A stretch of DNA of 64,000 bases from Alphaproteobacteria bacterium (lineage in GTDB: Bacteria > Pseudomonadota > Alphaproteobacteria > Puniceispirillales > Puniceispirillaceae), in the NCBI GenBank assembly GCA_016780775.1, contig JADHLI010000004.1:62001-126000 (forward strand), read 5' to 3'. The notes below the pieces were generated by a model. The model was not told the DNA's origin. It searched no databases and worked only from the letters and a program-made list of their open reading frames with translations. Both the position numbers and the translations under genes were made by a program. Below are positions 45,103 through 54,733 of this stretch, in pieces; the first letter of the stretch is position 1; every line of letters begins with the position of its first letter.

Positions 45103-47583
45103 CTAGCCTTTCATGCGCTCACCCTTAGGGTCATAAAGCGGTTTCAAGCTTGCCTGAGCAGCACAAAGCTGGCCAGCTACATCTATCTCATAATTAGCAG
45201 AAAGCAGATCTGAGGCAGTTTCATCTGCGGCGCATTGCACATAGCCTAGCCCGATTGCCCCGCCCAAATAATGCCCATAATTACCTGAGGTCAGATAGCC
45301 CGTAATCTGGCCATCTTTCAGAATAGGCTCATTATGATAGAGCAGGGGAAGCGGGTCTGTTAATTGAAACTGCATTAGGCGCCGCGATAACCCTGCTTCT
45401 TTTTTGCGCAATACAGCATCCCGGCCAATAAATTCGCCAAATTGTGAGGGCTGTTTATCCGTTTTAACCGCAAAGCCTAGCCCTGCCTCAAGGACATGGT
45501 CCTCATCACTTATATCATGGCCAAAGTGACGGAAAGCTTTTTCAATACGGCAACTATCCAGAACATGCATACCTGCAGGAATTAGCCCTTTTTCTGCACC
45601 GGCTTGCATCACCACATCAAAAACATGTTCTGCCATCTCTGTGCTAACATAAAGCTCCCAGCCAAGCTCACCTACATAAGAGACACGGTGCGCGCGAGCT
45701 ATAGCATGACCAATTTCAACCTCTATTGCCCTCCCAAAACCAAAGTCAGCATTATCTAGAGATTGCGAGATCACCGGCTGTAGAATATCGCGTGCCTTAG
45801 GCCCCATAACGGCAATAACCGCTTCAGATACGGTAACATCTATCGCCATGCAATGTGCTTGTTCAGGGATATGACGCTGAATCCATCCTAAATCGCGCCT
45901 TATGGTAGCCGCTGGGGTAATCACTAGAAATTCTGTTTCCGATAATCTGGTTACCGTAATATCTGCTTCTATACCGCCGCCTATATTTAGCATCTGAGTG
46001 TAAACAATACGGCCTTGTTGGACGGCAACATCATTTGCACATAGATGCTGCAAAACCTTTTCAGCATCTCTGCCAATTACTTTAATCTTGCCAAAGGTGG
46101 AGAGATCAAACAGACCGGCCTTTTCCCGAACCGCCATATGCTCGCTCTGCGCATAATCAAACCAGTTCTGGCGTCCCCAGCTATATTCATATTCAGCTTC
46201 TTTGCCAGCTTTGCGTTCTGGACTAGGCAGGAACCAATTTGCCCTTTCCCAGCCATAAACCTCACCAAAACAGGCACCTTGTTCTGCTAACTTATGATGA
46301 AGCGGGGTTTTTCGGATACCGCGTGCTGAAGCAAATTGCCGATAGGGGAAGTGATCAGCATATAAAAGGCCAAGTGTTTCGGTCACCCGTGCAGACAAGT
46401 AATGCCGATTAGTTTGGAAAGGATGCACACGCCTAATATCCACATCCCAGACATCCATTTGTGGCGCGCCCATATCCATCCATTCTGCCAGCGCTTTACC
46501 GGCGCCGCCAGCAGACTGAATACCCACAGAATTAAAGCCAGCAGCAACAAAAAAACGTTTTAGCTCTGGTGCTTCTCCTAGCAGATATCGGTCGTCCGGG
46601 GTGAAGCTTTCTGGTCCATTAAAGAAGGTCTGGATGCCTGCGGTTTCCAAAACCGGCAAGCGTTCAATAGCCTTTTCCAATATTGGCGCGAAATGATCAA
46701 AATCATCGGGCAGGGTGGTGAATTCAAAATCTTCTGGAATCCCGTCGCCGCCCCATGGCTTGGCAACAGGCTCAAATGCGCCTAACAACAGCTTGCCAGC
46801 ATCTTCTTTGTAATAAGCGCATTCATCTGGCACCCGTAAAACAGGAAGATTACGTTTAAGATCGGGTATTTGTTCGGTCACGATATAAAAATGCTCACAA
46901 GCATGCAATGGCACAGATACACCAGCCATTTTACCAATATCGCGTGCCCACATACCGCCGCAATTCACCACATACTCTGCTGCAATGTCGCCTCTGTCAG
47001 TAGAAACACCTGCTACCGCCCCATCTTTGGTGGTGATACCAGTTACCTTTATCCCTTCGATAATCTTAGCGCCCTTTGTGCGTGCGCCTTTGGCCAGCGC
47101 TTGGGTGATATTCACCGGGTCTGCTTGGCCATCTTTGGCTAAAAACACCCCTCCTTTGCAGTCAGAAATATTTAAACCCGGATAATGGGCCGCTATTTCA
47201 GATGGGCTTATTTCTTCAATTTCTACACCAAAGGCACGTGCCATAGCTGCCCCGCGCCGCAATTCTTCCATCCGCGCATCTGTTAGGGCAGCGGTGATTG
47301 AGCCATTTTGGCGAAATCCGGTTGCTACCCCTGTTTCCGCTTCAAGGCCGGTATAAAGTTCTTGTGAATATTTTGCCAAACGTGTCATATTTTGGGTCGC
47401 ACGAAGCTGGGCAATTAGGCCGGCTGCATGCCAGGTTGTGCCGGAAGTGAGCTGTTTACGCTCCAAAAGAAAGATATCTTTCCATCCAAGTTTTGCGAGG
47501 TGATAGGCCACAGAACAGCCAACCACCCCGCCGCCAATAATCACTACTTTTGCCGCCTTTGGCAGAGAGATATCTTGCATCAT
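45103..47583 (-). CDS. Dimethylglycine/sarcosine dehydrogenase-like flavoprotein, copy 2
   Basis: An 826-residue two-part enzyme: an N-terminal FAD oxidoreductase (VVIIGGGVVGCSVAYHLAK, then TSGTTWHAAGL with the histidine that carries covalent FAD in DMGDH) and, from about residue 440, a GcvT-type tetrahydrofolate domain (YVGELGWELYVS, LDSCRIEKAFRHFGHD). The reaction expected is oxidative N-demethylation with transfer of the methyl group to folate. The start codon follows the stop of the preceding homologue with no gap (TAAATG). The substrate is not certain; dimethylglycine, sarcosine or another N-methyl compound. Confidence 0.85.
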   Translation of the reverse strand: MMQDISLPKAAKVVIIGGGVVGCSVAYHLAKLGWKDIFLLERKQLTSGTTWHAAGLIAQLRATQNMTRLAKYSQELYTGLEAETGVATGFRQNGSITAALTDARMEELRRGAAMARAFGVEIEEISPSEIAAHYPGLNISDCKGGVFLAKDGQADPVNITQALAKGARTKGAKIIEGIKVTGITTKDGAVAGVSTDRGDIAAEYVVNCGGMWARDIGKMAGVSVPLHACEHFYIVTEQIPDLKRNLPVLRVPDECAYYKEDAGKLLLGAFEPVAKPWGGDGIPEDFEFTTLPDDFDHFAPILEKAIERLPVLETAGIQTFFNGPESFTPDDRYLLGEAPELKRFFVAAGFNSVGIQSAGGAGKALAEWMDMGAPQMDVWDVDIRRVHPFQTNRHYLSARVTETLGLLYADHFPYRQFASARGIRKTPLHHKLAEQGACFGEVYGWERANWFLPSPERKAGKEAEYEYSWGRQNWFDYAQSEHMAVREKAGLFDLSTFGKIKVIGRDAEKVLQHLCANDVAVQQGRIVYTQMLNIGGGIEADITVTRLSETEFLVITPAATIRRDLGWIQRHIPEQAHCMAIDVTVSEAVIAVMGPKARDILQPVISQSLDNADFGFGRAIEVEIGHAIARAHRVSYVGELGWELYVSTEMAEHVFDVVMQAGAEKGLIPAGMHVLDSCRIEKAFRHFGHDISDEDHVLEAGLGFAVKTDKQPSQFGEFIGRDAVLRKKEAGLSRRLMQFQLTDPLPLLYHNEPILKDGQITGYLTSGNYGHYLGGAIGLGYVQCAADETASDLLSANYEIDVAGQLCAAQASLKPLYDPKGERMKG

Positions 47584-50109
47584 TTACCCCTTCAGAAGTG
47601 CATTATCTGCATCATAAATTGTGCCATGGCCGATTATTTTAGCTCGGCGATTGCGCCCAACAACCTCAACCATAAGGGTGCGGCCAATACTGGCATCCTC
47701 GCCAGCTTCTAGAACAGCGAGGGCAAGCGATTTTTGTGTTCGGTGGCCATAGCCTGCGGACAGGACAAGGCCGGCGATTTCTGAGCCGCTCGCATTATTA
47801 AAGACAGAAGAGAGATAAACAGCCTCACCAAAATCTGTATCGCTATCTTCTGGGTCATCTAGCGCTAATGTAACCAGATTTCGGGCAGGGGCATCTTTTA
47901 TGGCTGCTAGCGCTGCACGCCCTGTAAATTCGGGCTTGCTGAAATGTACCCAACGCCGCAACCCAGCATCAAACATATTATAATCAGAGGTTAGGTCGTG
48001 CTTCCAAGAACGATATCCTTTTTCCAGACGCATGCTATCAAGGGCAAGCATTCCAAAGGGTTTTAGCTGAAAAGCGTTCCCTGCTTCGCGCAGGTGTTCA
48101 TAAATCTTTTGTGATTCTGAAACCGGTATATGCAGCTCCCAGCCAAGCTCACCTGTAAAGGACACCCGTATCGCAACACAATTCACCCCCTCAATTTGCA
48201 GGCTTTGATGGGTTAGCCATGGGAAAGCATCAGAGCTGAAATTGGCGCTACAGACAGACGCAAGCAAGTCACGCGATTTTGGTCCTGTTACCAGCAAGGT
48301 TGTGTAATCACGTGTTTCGTCACTCAGTTCGATATCTGGGGTATCTGCAATTGCTGCGATTAGGTAATCTCGGTCATGCCAGTAAGCCCCAGCCCCAAAG
48401 ATAAGCCAGAAACGGTTTTCATCAAAACGGGCTACTGACATCTCAGAGACAATCTTACCCTTTTCAGAAGCAAAATATCCTAGCGATATCCGCCCCACTG
48501 CCGGCAATTTATTTGTTATGAGTTTATCAAGGCATGCTGCTGCGCCGCTCCCAGACAAAACAAAGCGGGAGAAGCCAGGCAAATCTAGCACGCCCACATG
48601 GTTTGCGACATGCTGGCATTCCGCGCCAACGATGTTGAAATAAGGCTGCCTGTCATAGGTATCCACCTGTTTATGCTGATACCCTTTGGGGGCGAAAAAT
48701 TCTGCGCGTTCCCAGCCGCCATAGGCGCCCATCTCTGCACCATCCCTTAAATGGGTGTCATATAGGGGGCCTTTTTTAACGCCGCGCCCAGCAGGCCACT
48801 GAATACCCGGATAATGGATGGCATATTCATGGCTATAAACCTCAAGAGCTTTTTCGGTGCAATAGGCGCTATCGGCATGGTCGGTAAAGCGGCGCGGATC
48901 AACTGCCCAGCTATCGGTTTCGGTCTCACCTTCGGAAATCCATTCAGATATCAGCTTGCCTGCGCCGCCAGCTTGGACAATACCAAAAGTAAAGGTACAA
49001 GCCTCAAACGCGTTCGGTACACCCGGCATTGGGCCAATTAGGGGCAATCCATCTGGTGCATAAGGAATAGGGCCGTTTACCACACGGGTGATGCCGCCAC
49101 TGGCCAAAATTGGCACCCGGGCACAAGCATCTTCAATATACCATTCCAGACGTTCTAGATCATCTGGATAGAGCTGGAACGAGAAGTCGGCTGGCATCGG
49201 ATCACTTTCATCAATCCAATGCGCACGGCAATTTTTTTCATAAGGGCCAAGCAGCAATCCATCTTTTTCCTGACGGAGATAATAAGAGCTATCTGGATCG
49301 CGCAATAACGGCAACTTTTTATCCAGAGCAGCAAGTTCATCAATAGATTCGGTGATTAAATATTGATGGGCAAGCGAGATACAAGGTACATCACGGCCAA
49401 ACATCGCCCCAATTTCGGCTGCACGATAGCCAGCTGCATTTACCACATATTCTGCTTCAATCAGGCCTTTTTCGGTTTCGATCTGCCAAAAGCCATTTTT
49501 ACGACTAACGCCAGTAACGGGGCAAAAACGGACGATTTTTACACCAGCTTGGCGCGCGCCTTTGGCAAAGGCTTGTGAAAGCTGGGCTGGGTCTATATCG
49601 CCGTCATATTCATCCCACAAACCGCCCTCTAGATCATGCGTCTCAAGAAAGGGATAGACATCTTGCATATCCTTATTGCTCATCATCTCCAAATCGAAGC
49701 CCATTTGCCGTGCCATAGAGCGAACATGGGCAAACTCTTCCATGCGCTGGCGGTTATGGGCAAGACGAACCGAGCCGGTAACATGATAATTCATCGGATA
49801 GTCAGTTAGAGCGCCTAATTTGCGATATAGCTCAGTAGAGTAATGCTGCATCTTCATGACGGTCCAAGAGCCTACAAAGTTCGGGCAATTGCCAGCAGCA
49901 TGCCAGGTAGAACCAGAGGTCAGCTCATTTTTTTCCAGAAGAACCGTATCGCTCCACCCTAGCTGGCCTAGATGCCAAGCAATAGAACAACCAACCGAAC
50001 CGCCACCAATAATTACCAAACGCGCATGCGAAGGCAGTGCTGCGCTATTTTGGGCACTATCTTGGGTATTACTCTGGACATTACTTGGTTTGTTTGGCTG
50101 CTGTTCCAT
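47584..50109 (-). CDS. Dimethylglycine/sarcosine dehydrogenase-like flavoprotein, copy 1
   Basis: An 841-residue homologue of the next gene, with the same layout: FAD domain (LVIIGGGSVGCSIAWHLGQ, SGSTWHAAGNCPNF with the conserved histidine) and C-terminal GcvT-like domain (FTGELGWELHIPV, LDSMRLEKGYRSWKHD). It differs by a 25-residue Q/N/S-rich N-terminal tail and in the pocket-lining FAD half, so the two may act on different substrates or in sequence. They are co-transcribed and both end toward pta. Stand-alone signal peptides are absent, so both act in the cytoplasm. Confidence 0.85.
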   Translation of the reverse strand: MEQQPNKPSNVQSNTQDSAQNSAALPSHARLVIIGGGSVGCSIAWHLGQLGWSDTVLLEKNELTSGSTWHAAGNCPNFVGSWTVMKMQHYSTELYRKLGALTDYPMNYHVTGSVRLAHNRQRMEEFAHVRSMARQMGFDLEMMSNKDMQDVYPFLETHDLEGGLWDEYDGDIDPAQLSQAFAKGARQAGVKIVRFCPVTGVSRKNGFWQIETEKGLIEAEYVVNAAGYRAAEIGAMFGRDVPCISLAHQYLITESIDELAALDKKLPLLRDPDSSYYLRQEKDGLLLGPYEKNCRAHWIDESDPMPADFSFQLYPDDLERLEWYIEDACARVPILASGGITRVVNGPIPYAPDGLPLIGPMPGVPNAFEACTFTFGIVQAGGAGKLISEWISEGETETDSWAVDPRRFTDHADSAYCTEKALEVYSHEYAIHYPGIQWPAGRGVKKGPLYDTHLRDGAEMGAYGGWERAEFFAPKGYQHKQVDTYDRQPYFNIVGAECQHVANHVGVLDLPGFSRFVLSGSGAAACLDKLITNKLPAVGRISLGYFASEKGKIVSEMSVARFDENRFWLIFGAGAYWHDRDYLIAAIADTPDIELSDETRDYTTLLVTGPKSRDLLASVCSANFSSDAFPWLTHQSLQIEGVNCVAIRVSFTGELGWELHIPVSESQKIYEHLREAGNAFQLKPFGMLALDSMRLEKGYRSWKHDLTSDYNMFDAGLRRWVHFSKPEFTGRAALAAIKDAPARNLVTLALDDPEDSDTDFGEAVYLSSVFNNASGSEIAGLVLSAGYGHRTQKSLALAVLEAGEDASIGRTLMVEVVGRNRRAKIIGHGTIYDADNALLKG

Positions 50110-50344
50110 ATTTCCCTCACTCGTTTATAATCTGGTATATTCTGGCTACCAGAAGGCTTAAGCCTACCAAGCTTGCTTTGTTTTGGTATAAGGATGTTAA
50201 TTCATCTATTTCTTCAAGAAAATACAATAAGGTTGTATGGTTTGTCAGTTCTTGAAAAAAACGTATCTAATTGGCTAAATTACGCCGCTTATGACCTTTT
50301 TTTTATGAAGGTTGGCTGGTGTCAAAGGAAGTTGGAGAGTTTAG

Positions 50345-51073
50345 ATGGCAAAAAGCCCTTTGCGCCCGCTTGGCCTTATTGGCGGCATGAGTTGGCAAAG
50401 CACGCAAATCTATTATTCACAGATAAATACAGCGGTGAATGCCCGTCTTGGCGGCAATCATTCTGCGCCCCTGTTTTTATATTCCTATGATTTTGCGGAA
50501 ATTGAAGCCTTGCAAGAGGCGGGGCAATGGGATGAGGCTGGCAAAAATCTAGCTGATATTGCGCGGCGTCTGGAAGATGCAGGTGCAGAAGCGATGGTTA
50601 TTTGCACCAATACTATGCATAAGCTTAGTGGGTATGTAGAGGATGCAACAGCCATTCCATTGCTACATATTGTTGATGCAACGAGGAACGCTATTCTGGC
50701 ATCTGAGGCGCAGAACTGCCTGCTTCTGGCGACCCGCTATACAATGGTTCAGGATTTTTACAAAGGCCCGCTAGCAGATAAAATAGCGGCTGATAATCGC
50801 AAACTTTATATCCCATCAGAAGCGGGCTGTGAAATTGTGCATCAGATAATATATGAAGAGCTGTGCCGTGGGATTATTCGCCCAGAATCACGCAAAGCCT
50901 ATCTTGATATCATAGACCAATCAGTTAATGAATTTGGGGCTGATGGGGTAATATTGGGCTGTACAGAAATTGGTATGTTGATAGGAACACAAGATACGCA
51001 ACTAACGGTATTTGATACAACCAGTTTGCATTGTAAGGCGGCTGCCGATTTTATTTGCGCTGATGTTACTTAA
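50345..51073 (+). CDS. Aspartate/glutamate racemase-family protein
   Basis: A 242-residue cofactor-independent racemase of the Asp/Glu/hydantoin superfamily. The two catalytic cysteines are in VICTNTMHKL and LGCTEIGML. The N-terminus LGLIGGMSWQSTQIYY fits aspartate racemase-type members. The role is probably D-/L-aspartate or another dicarboxylate. GGAGAG precedes the ATG. It stands between the DMGDH-like pair and homoserine dehydrogenase, probably with its own promoter. Confidence 0.88.
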   Translation: MAKSPLRPLGLIGGMSWQSTQIYYSQINTAVNARLGGNHSAPLFLYSYDFAEIEALQEAGQWDEAGKNLADIARRLEDAGAEAMVICTNTMHKLSGYVEDATAIPLLHIVDATRNAILASEAQNCLLLATRYTMVQDFYKGPLADKIAADNRKLYIPSEAGCEIVHQIIYEELCRGIIRPESRKAYLDIIDQSVNEFGADGVILGCTEIGMLIGTQDTQLTVFDTTSLHCKAAADFICADVT

Positions 51074-51180
51074 ATCAAGCAAGCTGTGTCCCTGTCTTGC
51101 CAAAATATCTGAAAGTGCGTAAATCTTTGACACTGATTTTGATCTATTTTTTTAAAAACCTGAAGAAATGAAAGCCTGAT

Positions 51181-52458
51181 ATGAAAGAAGTGAATATCGC
51201 CATTGCTGGCCTTGGCGTGGTTGGCGGAGAAGTTGCCCGGATTCTGTGTAATGATGCAGATAGGCTTAAGCGGCAAGCTGGCGCAAAACTTAACCTTGTT
51301 GCTGTTAGCGCAAGACAAGTGCGTGATAGAGGTTTTTCAATGGATGGGATTTCCTTTGCAGAGGACGCTGCAAGCTTAGCCAACAGGGACGATATTGATA
51401 TTGTCGTAGAGCTTATCGGCAGGTCTGAAGGGGTGGCGTTGGATTTATGCCGAAATGCTTTGAAGTCTGGCAAACATGTTGTTACGGCGAACAAGGCGCT
51501 GGTTGCCCATCATGGCCATGAGCTGGCAATCTGTGCTGAAGAAAATGACACACAGCTTTGTTTTGAGGCAGCGGTGGCAGGCGGTATTCCAGCAATAAAA
51601 CTGCTTCGGGAAGGGCTGTCTGCAAATGACATTGAGCTGGTTACTGGCATTTTAAATGGCACCTGCAATTATATCCTGACAGAAATGACACAAACTGGAC
51701 GCTCCTTTGATGATGTGCTGGCAGAGGCACAAGCAAAAGGCTATGCCGAGGCTGAGCCAAGTTTTGATGTGGACGGTATTGATGCTGCGCATAAGCTCGC
51801 TATTCTAGCAGCAATTGCTTATGGCCAGAAGATCCGCTTTGAGAGTGTGCAAATGGCTGGCATTCGCAATATTTCCGATACCGATATCGGTTTTGCTGCT
51901 GATTTGGGTTATGTTATTAAACTGCTCGGCACAGCTGCACGCTATGCCCTGCCAACGGTGCAGCCTTGCCTGATTGCGCAGGACACACAGCTGGCCAAGA
52001 TAGATGGCGCGCTTAATGCAGTTGCGTATAAAGGTAGCCCAGTGCAATCCATCTTATGCACAGGACCTGGGGCAGGGGACGGGCCGACAGCTTCTGCGGT
52101 ACTGGCTGATATCATTGATATAGCTAGAGGTCACCGTGCGTTCCCATTTGGCAAGCCTGCAGCTAGTTTGTTAGATGCGGATATTCAAAAGCCTGTTGAT
52201 GCAGGGCGTTATTACCTGAGGATGATGGTTAAGGATGAAATCGGGGTTCTAAATACGGTAACCGCGATTTTGCGTGATCATGATATTTCGGTAGAATCAA
52301 TGCTGCAGAAAGGCCGGTCCGATAATGCGCCAGTGCATTTGGTCTTTACCACACATAGCACAGAGCACGCATATGTTAGGGCTGCCTGTAACAGCCTTTC
52401 GGGGGAAAAATTTGTTGCTGGCGATATTTTAGCCCTGCCCATTATGGAAAATGTGTAA
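51181..52458 (+). CDS. hom: Homoserine dehydrogenase
   Basis: Reduces aspartate semialdehyde to homoserine, the branch point to threonine and methionine. The 425-residue protein has the Rossmann motif GLGVVGGEVARIL, the catalytic region VTGILNGTCNYILTEM with EAQAKGYAEAEPSFDVDG, and a C-terminal ACT domain (about 345-425, VKDEIGVLNTVTAIL) for feedback by threonine. It has no fused aspartokinase. recJ follows after 66 bases. Confidence 0.96.
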   Translation: MKEVNIAIAGLGVVGGEVARILCNDADRLKRQAGAKLNLVAVSARQVRDRGFSMDGISFAEDAASLANRDDIDIVVELIGRSEGVALDLCRNALKSGKHVVTANKALVAHHGHELAICAEENDTQLCFEAAVAGGIPAIKLLREGLSANDIELVTGILNGTCNYILTEMTQTGRSFDDVLAEAQAKGYAEAEPSFDVDGIDAAHKLAILAAIAYGQKIRFESVQMAGIRNISDTDIGFAADLGYVIKLLGTAARYALPTVQPCLIAQDTQLAKIDGALNAVAYKGSPVQSILCTGPGAGDGPTASAVLADIIDIARGHRAFPFGKPAASLLDADIQKPVDAGRYYLRMMVKDEIGVLNTVTAILRDHDISVESMLQKGRSDNAPVHLVFTTHSTEHAYVRAACNSLSGEKFVAGDILALPIMENV

Positions 52459-52524
52459 TGGGGCATAATTGGCCTTGGCATAGATTTAAATCAGCCCACT
52501 ACAAACAAGGGTGACTCAAGGGAA

Positions 52525-54339
52525 ATGCACGAGAATAGCCATCAAAGCCTGCTTGTTGAGAGTTCTCTTTCTGGGGCAGCATGGCAGCAACTTGCCTCTG
52601 TCTATCCGTTGGCAGAAACCGAAAGGCGTGCAGAGGGGCTGGCGGTAGCAGCAGATATGCCGCTGGCTTTGGCCTATTATCTTGCAGCCCATGGCATGGA
52701 AAGGTACGAGATAGAACATTTTATCTCTCCACGCCTACGCGACAGCCTACCAGATCCGCATATTATGCAAGATGCAGAGCGTGCCATTACCTTAATATGC
52801 AACGCGATAGAAGCAAAACAACCTATTGGAATATTTGGAGATTATGATGTTGATGGCGCTTGCTCTGCTGCGCTCTTCAGAGCTGTGCTGGCACCGCTTG
52901 GCTGCCCTGTCTATTGCCATATTCCAGATCGTTTTTCAGAAGGGTATGGACCAAATATCACTGCGCTAGAGGGGCTAAAGGCGCAAGGCGCAGAGCTCAT
53001 TCTAACTGTAGATTGCGGGATTACTGCACATCAACCGCTAGAGGCGGCGGCAGAGGCGGGGATGAATATCATTGTGGTTGACCATCACAAAGCTGGCCCT
53101 AGCTTGCCGCAAGCACAGGCAGTCGTTAATCCGAACCGGTTGGATGATGATAGTGGACTTGGCCATTTATGTGCAGCAGGGGTGTGTTTTGTGGTGTTGG
53201 CGGGAGTTATACGTCAATGCCGGGCACGCGCACTCACACTTCCAAATGGCAACATGCCAGACCTGTTATCCGTGCTAGACTTGGTGGCGCTGGCCACTAT
53301 TTGCGATATTGTGCCATTAAAAGGGATTAACCGTACCTTTGTAAAACAGGGGCTAAAGGTGCTGGCACAGCGCCAGAATACTGGTCTTCGGGCCTTAATG
53401 GATATAGCGCGGCTAGACAGGCGTCCAACACCCCATACGTTGGGTTTTTTACTAGGCCCACGCTTGAATGCGGGTGGGCGCTTGGGGCAGTCTGATCTTG
53501 GCTTGCAATTGCTAAGCAGCGCTGATGATGATCTCGCAAACGCAATAGCTCAGCAACTTGATGAGCTTAATATGCAGCGCCGAATAACCGAAAAAGAAGT
53601 TCAGCAACAGGCTGAAGAAATGGCCTTGGCAAAGCTGGCTAAAAACCCAGGGCTAACCGTGCTGGTTTTAGCGTCAGAAGGGTGGCATGAAGGGGTTATC
53701 GGTATTGTTGCTGGCCGTATCAAAGATCGTTTTAATCGGCCATCTATTGTTATTTCTCTTGATGAAGCCGGGACCGGCAAAGGTTCTGGGCGCAGTGTTA
53801 AAGGCTTTTCCTTGGGAGATGCGATTATGGCGGCACGCCAGCAAGATATTCTGGTTTCTGGGGGTGGGCATGATATGGCAGCAGGCTTAGGGTTGGAGGC
53901 GCATAAACTGCCTGAACTAGAAGCCTTTATGTTAGCACGCGCGAATTCTATATTTGCTGAACCTCCCCGAAAGACTTTTCTAGCTGCTCATCATGTTTCA
54001 GTGGCTGGCCTTGATTTTGCGTTTTCTGAATGGCTTGAAAAAATTGGTCCATTTGGGTCAGGTTTTGCTGAGCCGCGCTTTTATATTACGCATTGCCGAT
54101 TAACCCGTCATCATTGGATGGGGGCAGAAAAGCAGCATCTATCTGTTTCGCTAGATGATGGCACAGCGCCGGCTCTGCGGGCAGTAGCCTTCAATTTGGC
54201 CGGCACAGATCTAGGCAAAGCTATACAGGATAATCCAGATCCAGGCCCGGTGATGGTGTTAGGCACATTACGCGCCGATACGTATCGCGGCGGCAAAAAT
54301 GTACAGTTTATGATAGAGGATATTGCCCTTAACCCTTGA
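52525..54339 (+). CDS. recJ: Single-strand-specific 5'-3' exonuclease RecJ
   Basis: DHH/DHHA1 nuclease used in recombination, base-excision and mismatch repair. The 604-residue protein has motif I FGDYDVDGACSAALF, the DHH motif VDHHK, and the DHHA1 motif VSGGGHDMAAG about residue 450, with the C-terminal OB-like domain. Length is normal. The hom-recJ arrangement is common in Alphaproteobacteria. Confidence 0.96.
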   Translation: MHENSHQSLLVESSLSGAAWQQLASVYPLAETERRAEGLAVAADMPLALAYYLAAHGMERYEIEHFISPRLRDSLPDPHIMQDAERAITLICNAIEAKQPIGIFGDYDVDGACSAALFRAVLAPLGCPVYCHIPDRFSEGYGPNITALEGLKAQGAELILTVDCGITAHQPLEAAAEAGMNIIVVDHHKAGPSLPQAQAVVNPNRLDDDSGLGHLCAAGVCFVVLAGVIRQCRARALTLPNGNMPDLLSVLDLVALATICDIVPLKGINRTFVKQGLKVLAQRQNTGLRALMDIARLDRRPTPHTLGFLLGPRLNAGGRLGQSDLGLQLLSSADDDLANAIAQQLDELNMQRRITEKEVQQQAEEMALAKLAKNPGLTVLVLASEGWHEGVIGIVAGRIKDRFNRPSIVISLDEAGTGKGSGRSVKGFSLGDAIMAARQQDILVSGGGHDMAAGLGLEAHKLPELEAFMLARANSIFAEPPRKTFLAAHHVSVAGLDFAFSEWLEKIGPFGSGFAEPRFYITHCRLTRHHWMGAEKQHLSVSLDDGTAPALRAVAFNLAGTDLGKAIQDNPDPGPVMVLGTLRADTYRGGKNVQFMIEDIALNP

Positions 54340-54465
54340 GGGCGGCGCAAATATTAGCCTTAAAGAGGGGTTGTTTTAGCCTCTGTTGATATTTTTTTGA
54401 TAAACGCCGATTTGCGCACTTGATTTCATCTGCCTTTTTGAGTAGAAACTCACAAAACTGCTTGC

Positions 54466-54541
54466 GTCCCGTTCGTCTAGTGGTTTAGGACACCGCCCTT
54501 TCACGGCGGCAACACGGGTTCGAATCCCGTACGGGATGCCA
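54466..54541 (+). tRNA. tRNA-Glu (anticodon TTC)
   Basis: A 76-base cloverleaf with encoded CCA end. Acceptor arms GTCCCGT and ACGGGAT pair (the first pair is a G-T wobble). The anticodon stem CCGCC/GGCGG encloses CTTTCAC with anticodon TTC at 54500-54502, and the T arm is CGGGTTCGAATCCCG. A short hairpin GCCA/TGGC at 54610-54620 followed by six T may terminate it. It is the substrate of the gltX product in this window. Confidence 0.97.
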
Positions 54542-54733
54542 ATTTTTTTTTAAAATCCAACAAGCTTGATGGCAAGATGCCTTAACCGTTCAGCTGTGTT
54601 AGCAGGATGGCCAAGCTGGCTGATTTTTTATGCACCAGATAGTGCTTCAATTTGGTTTATGTCAAATTCGAGGATGACATTGTTTTGGTCCACCTCCAAC
54701 CCTTAAAGTTTTTATGCGGGTAATGTGAAGAAT

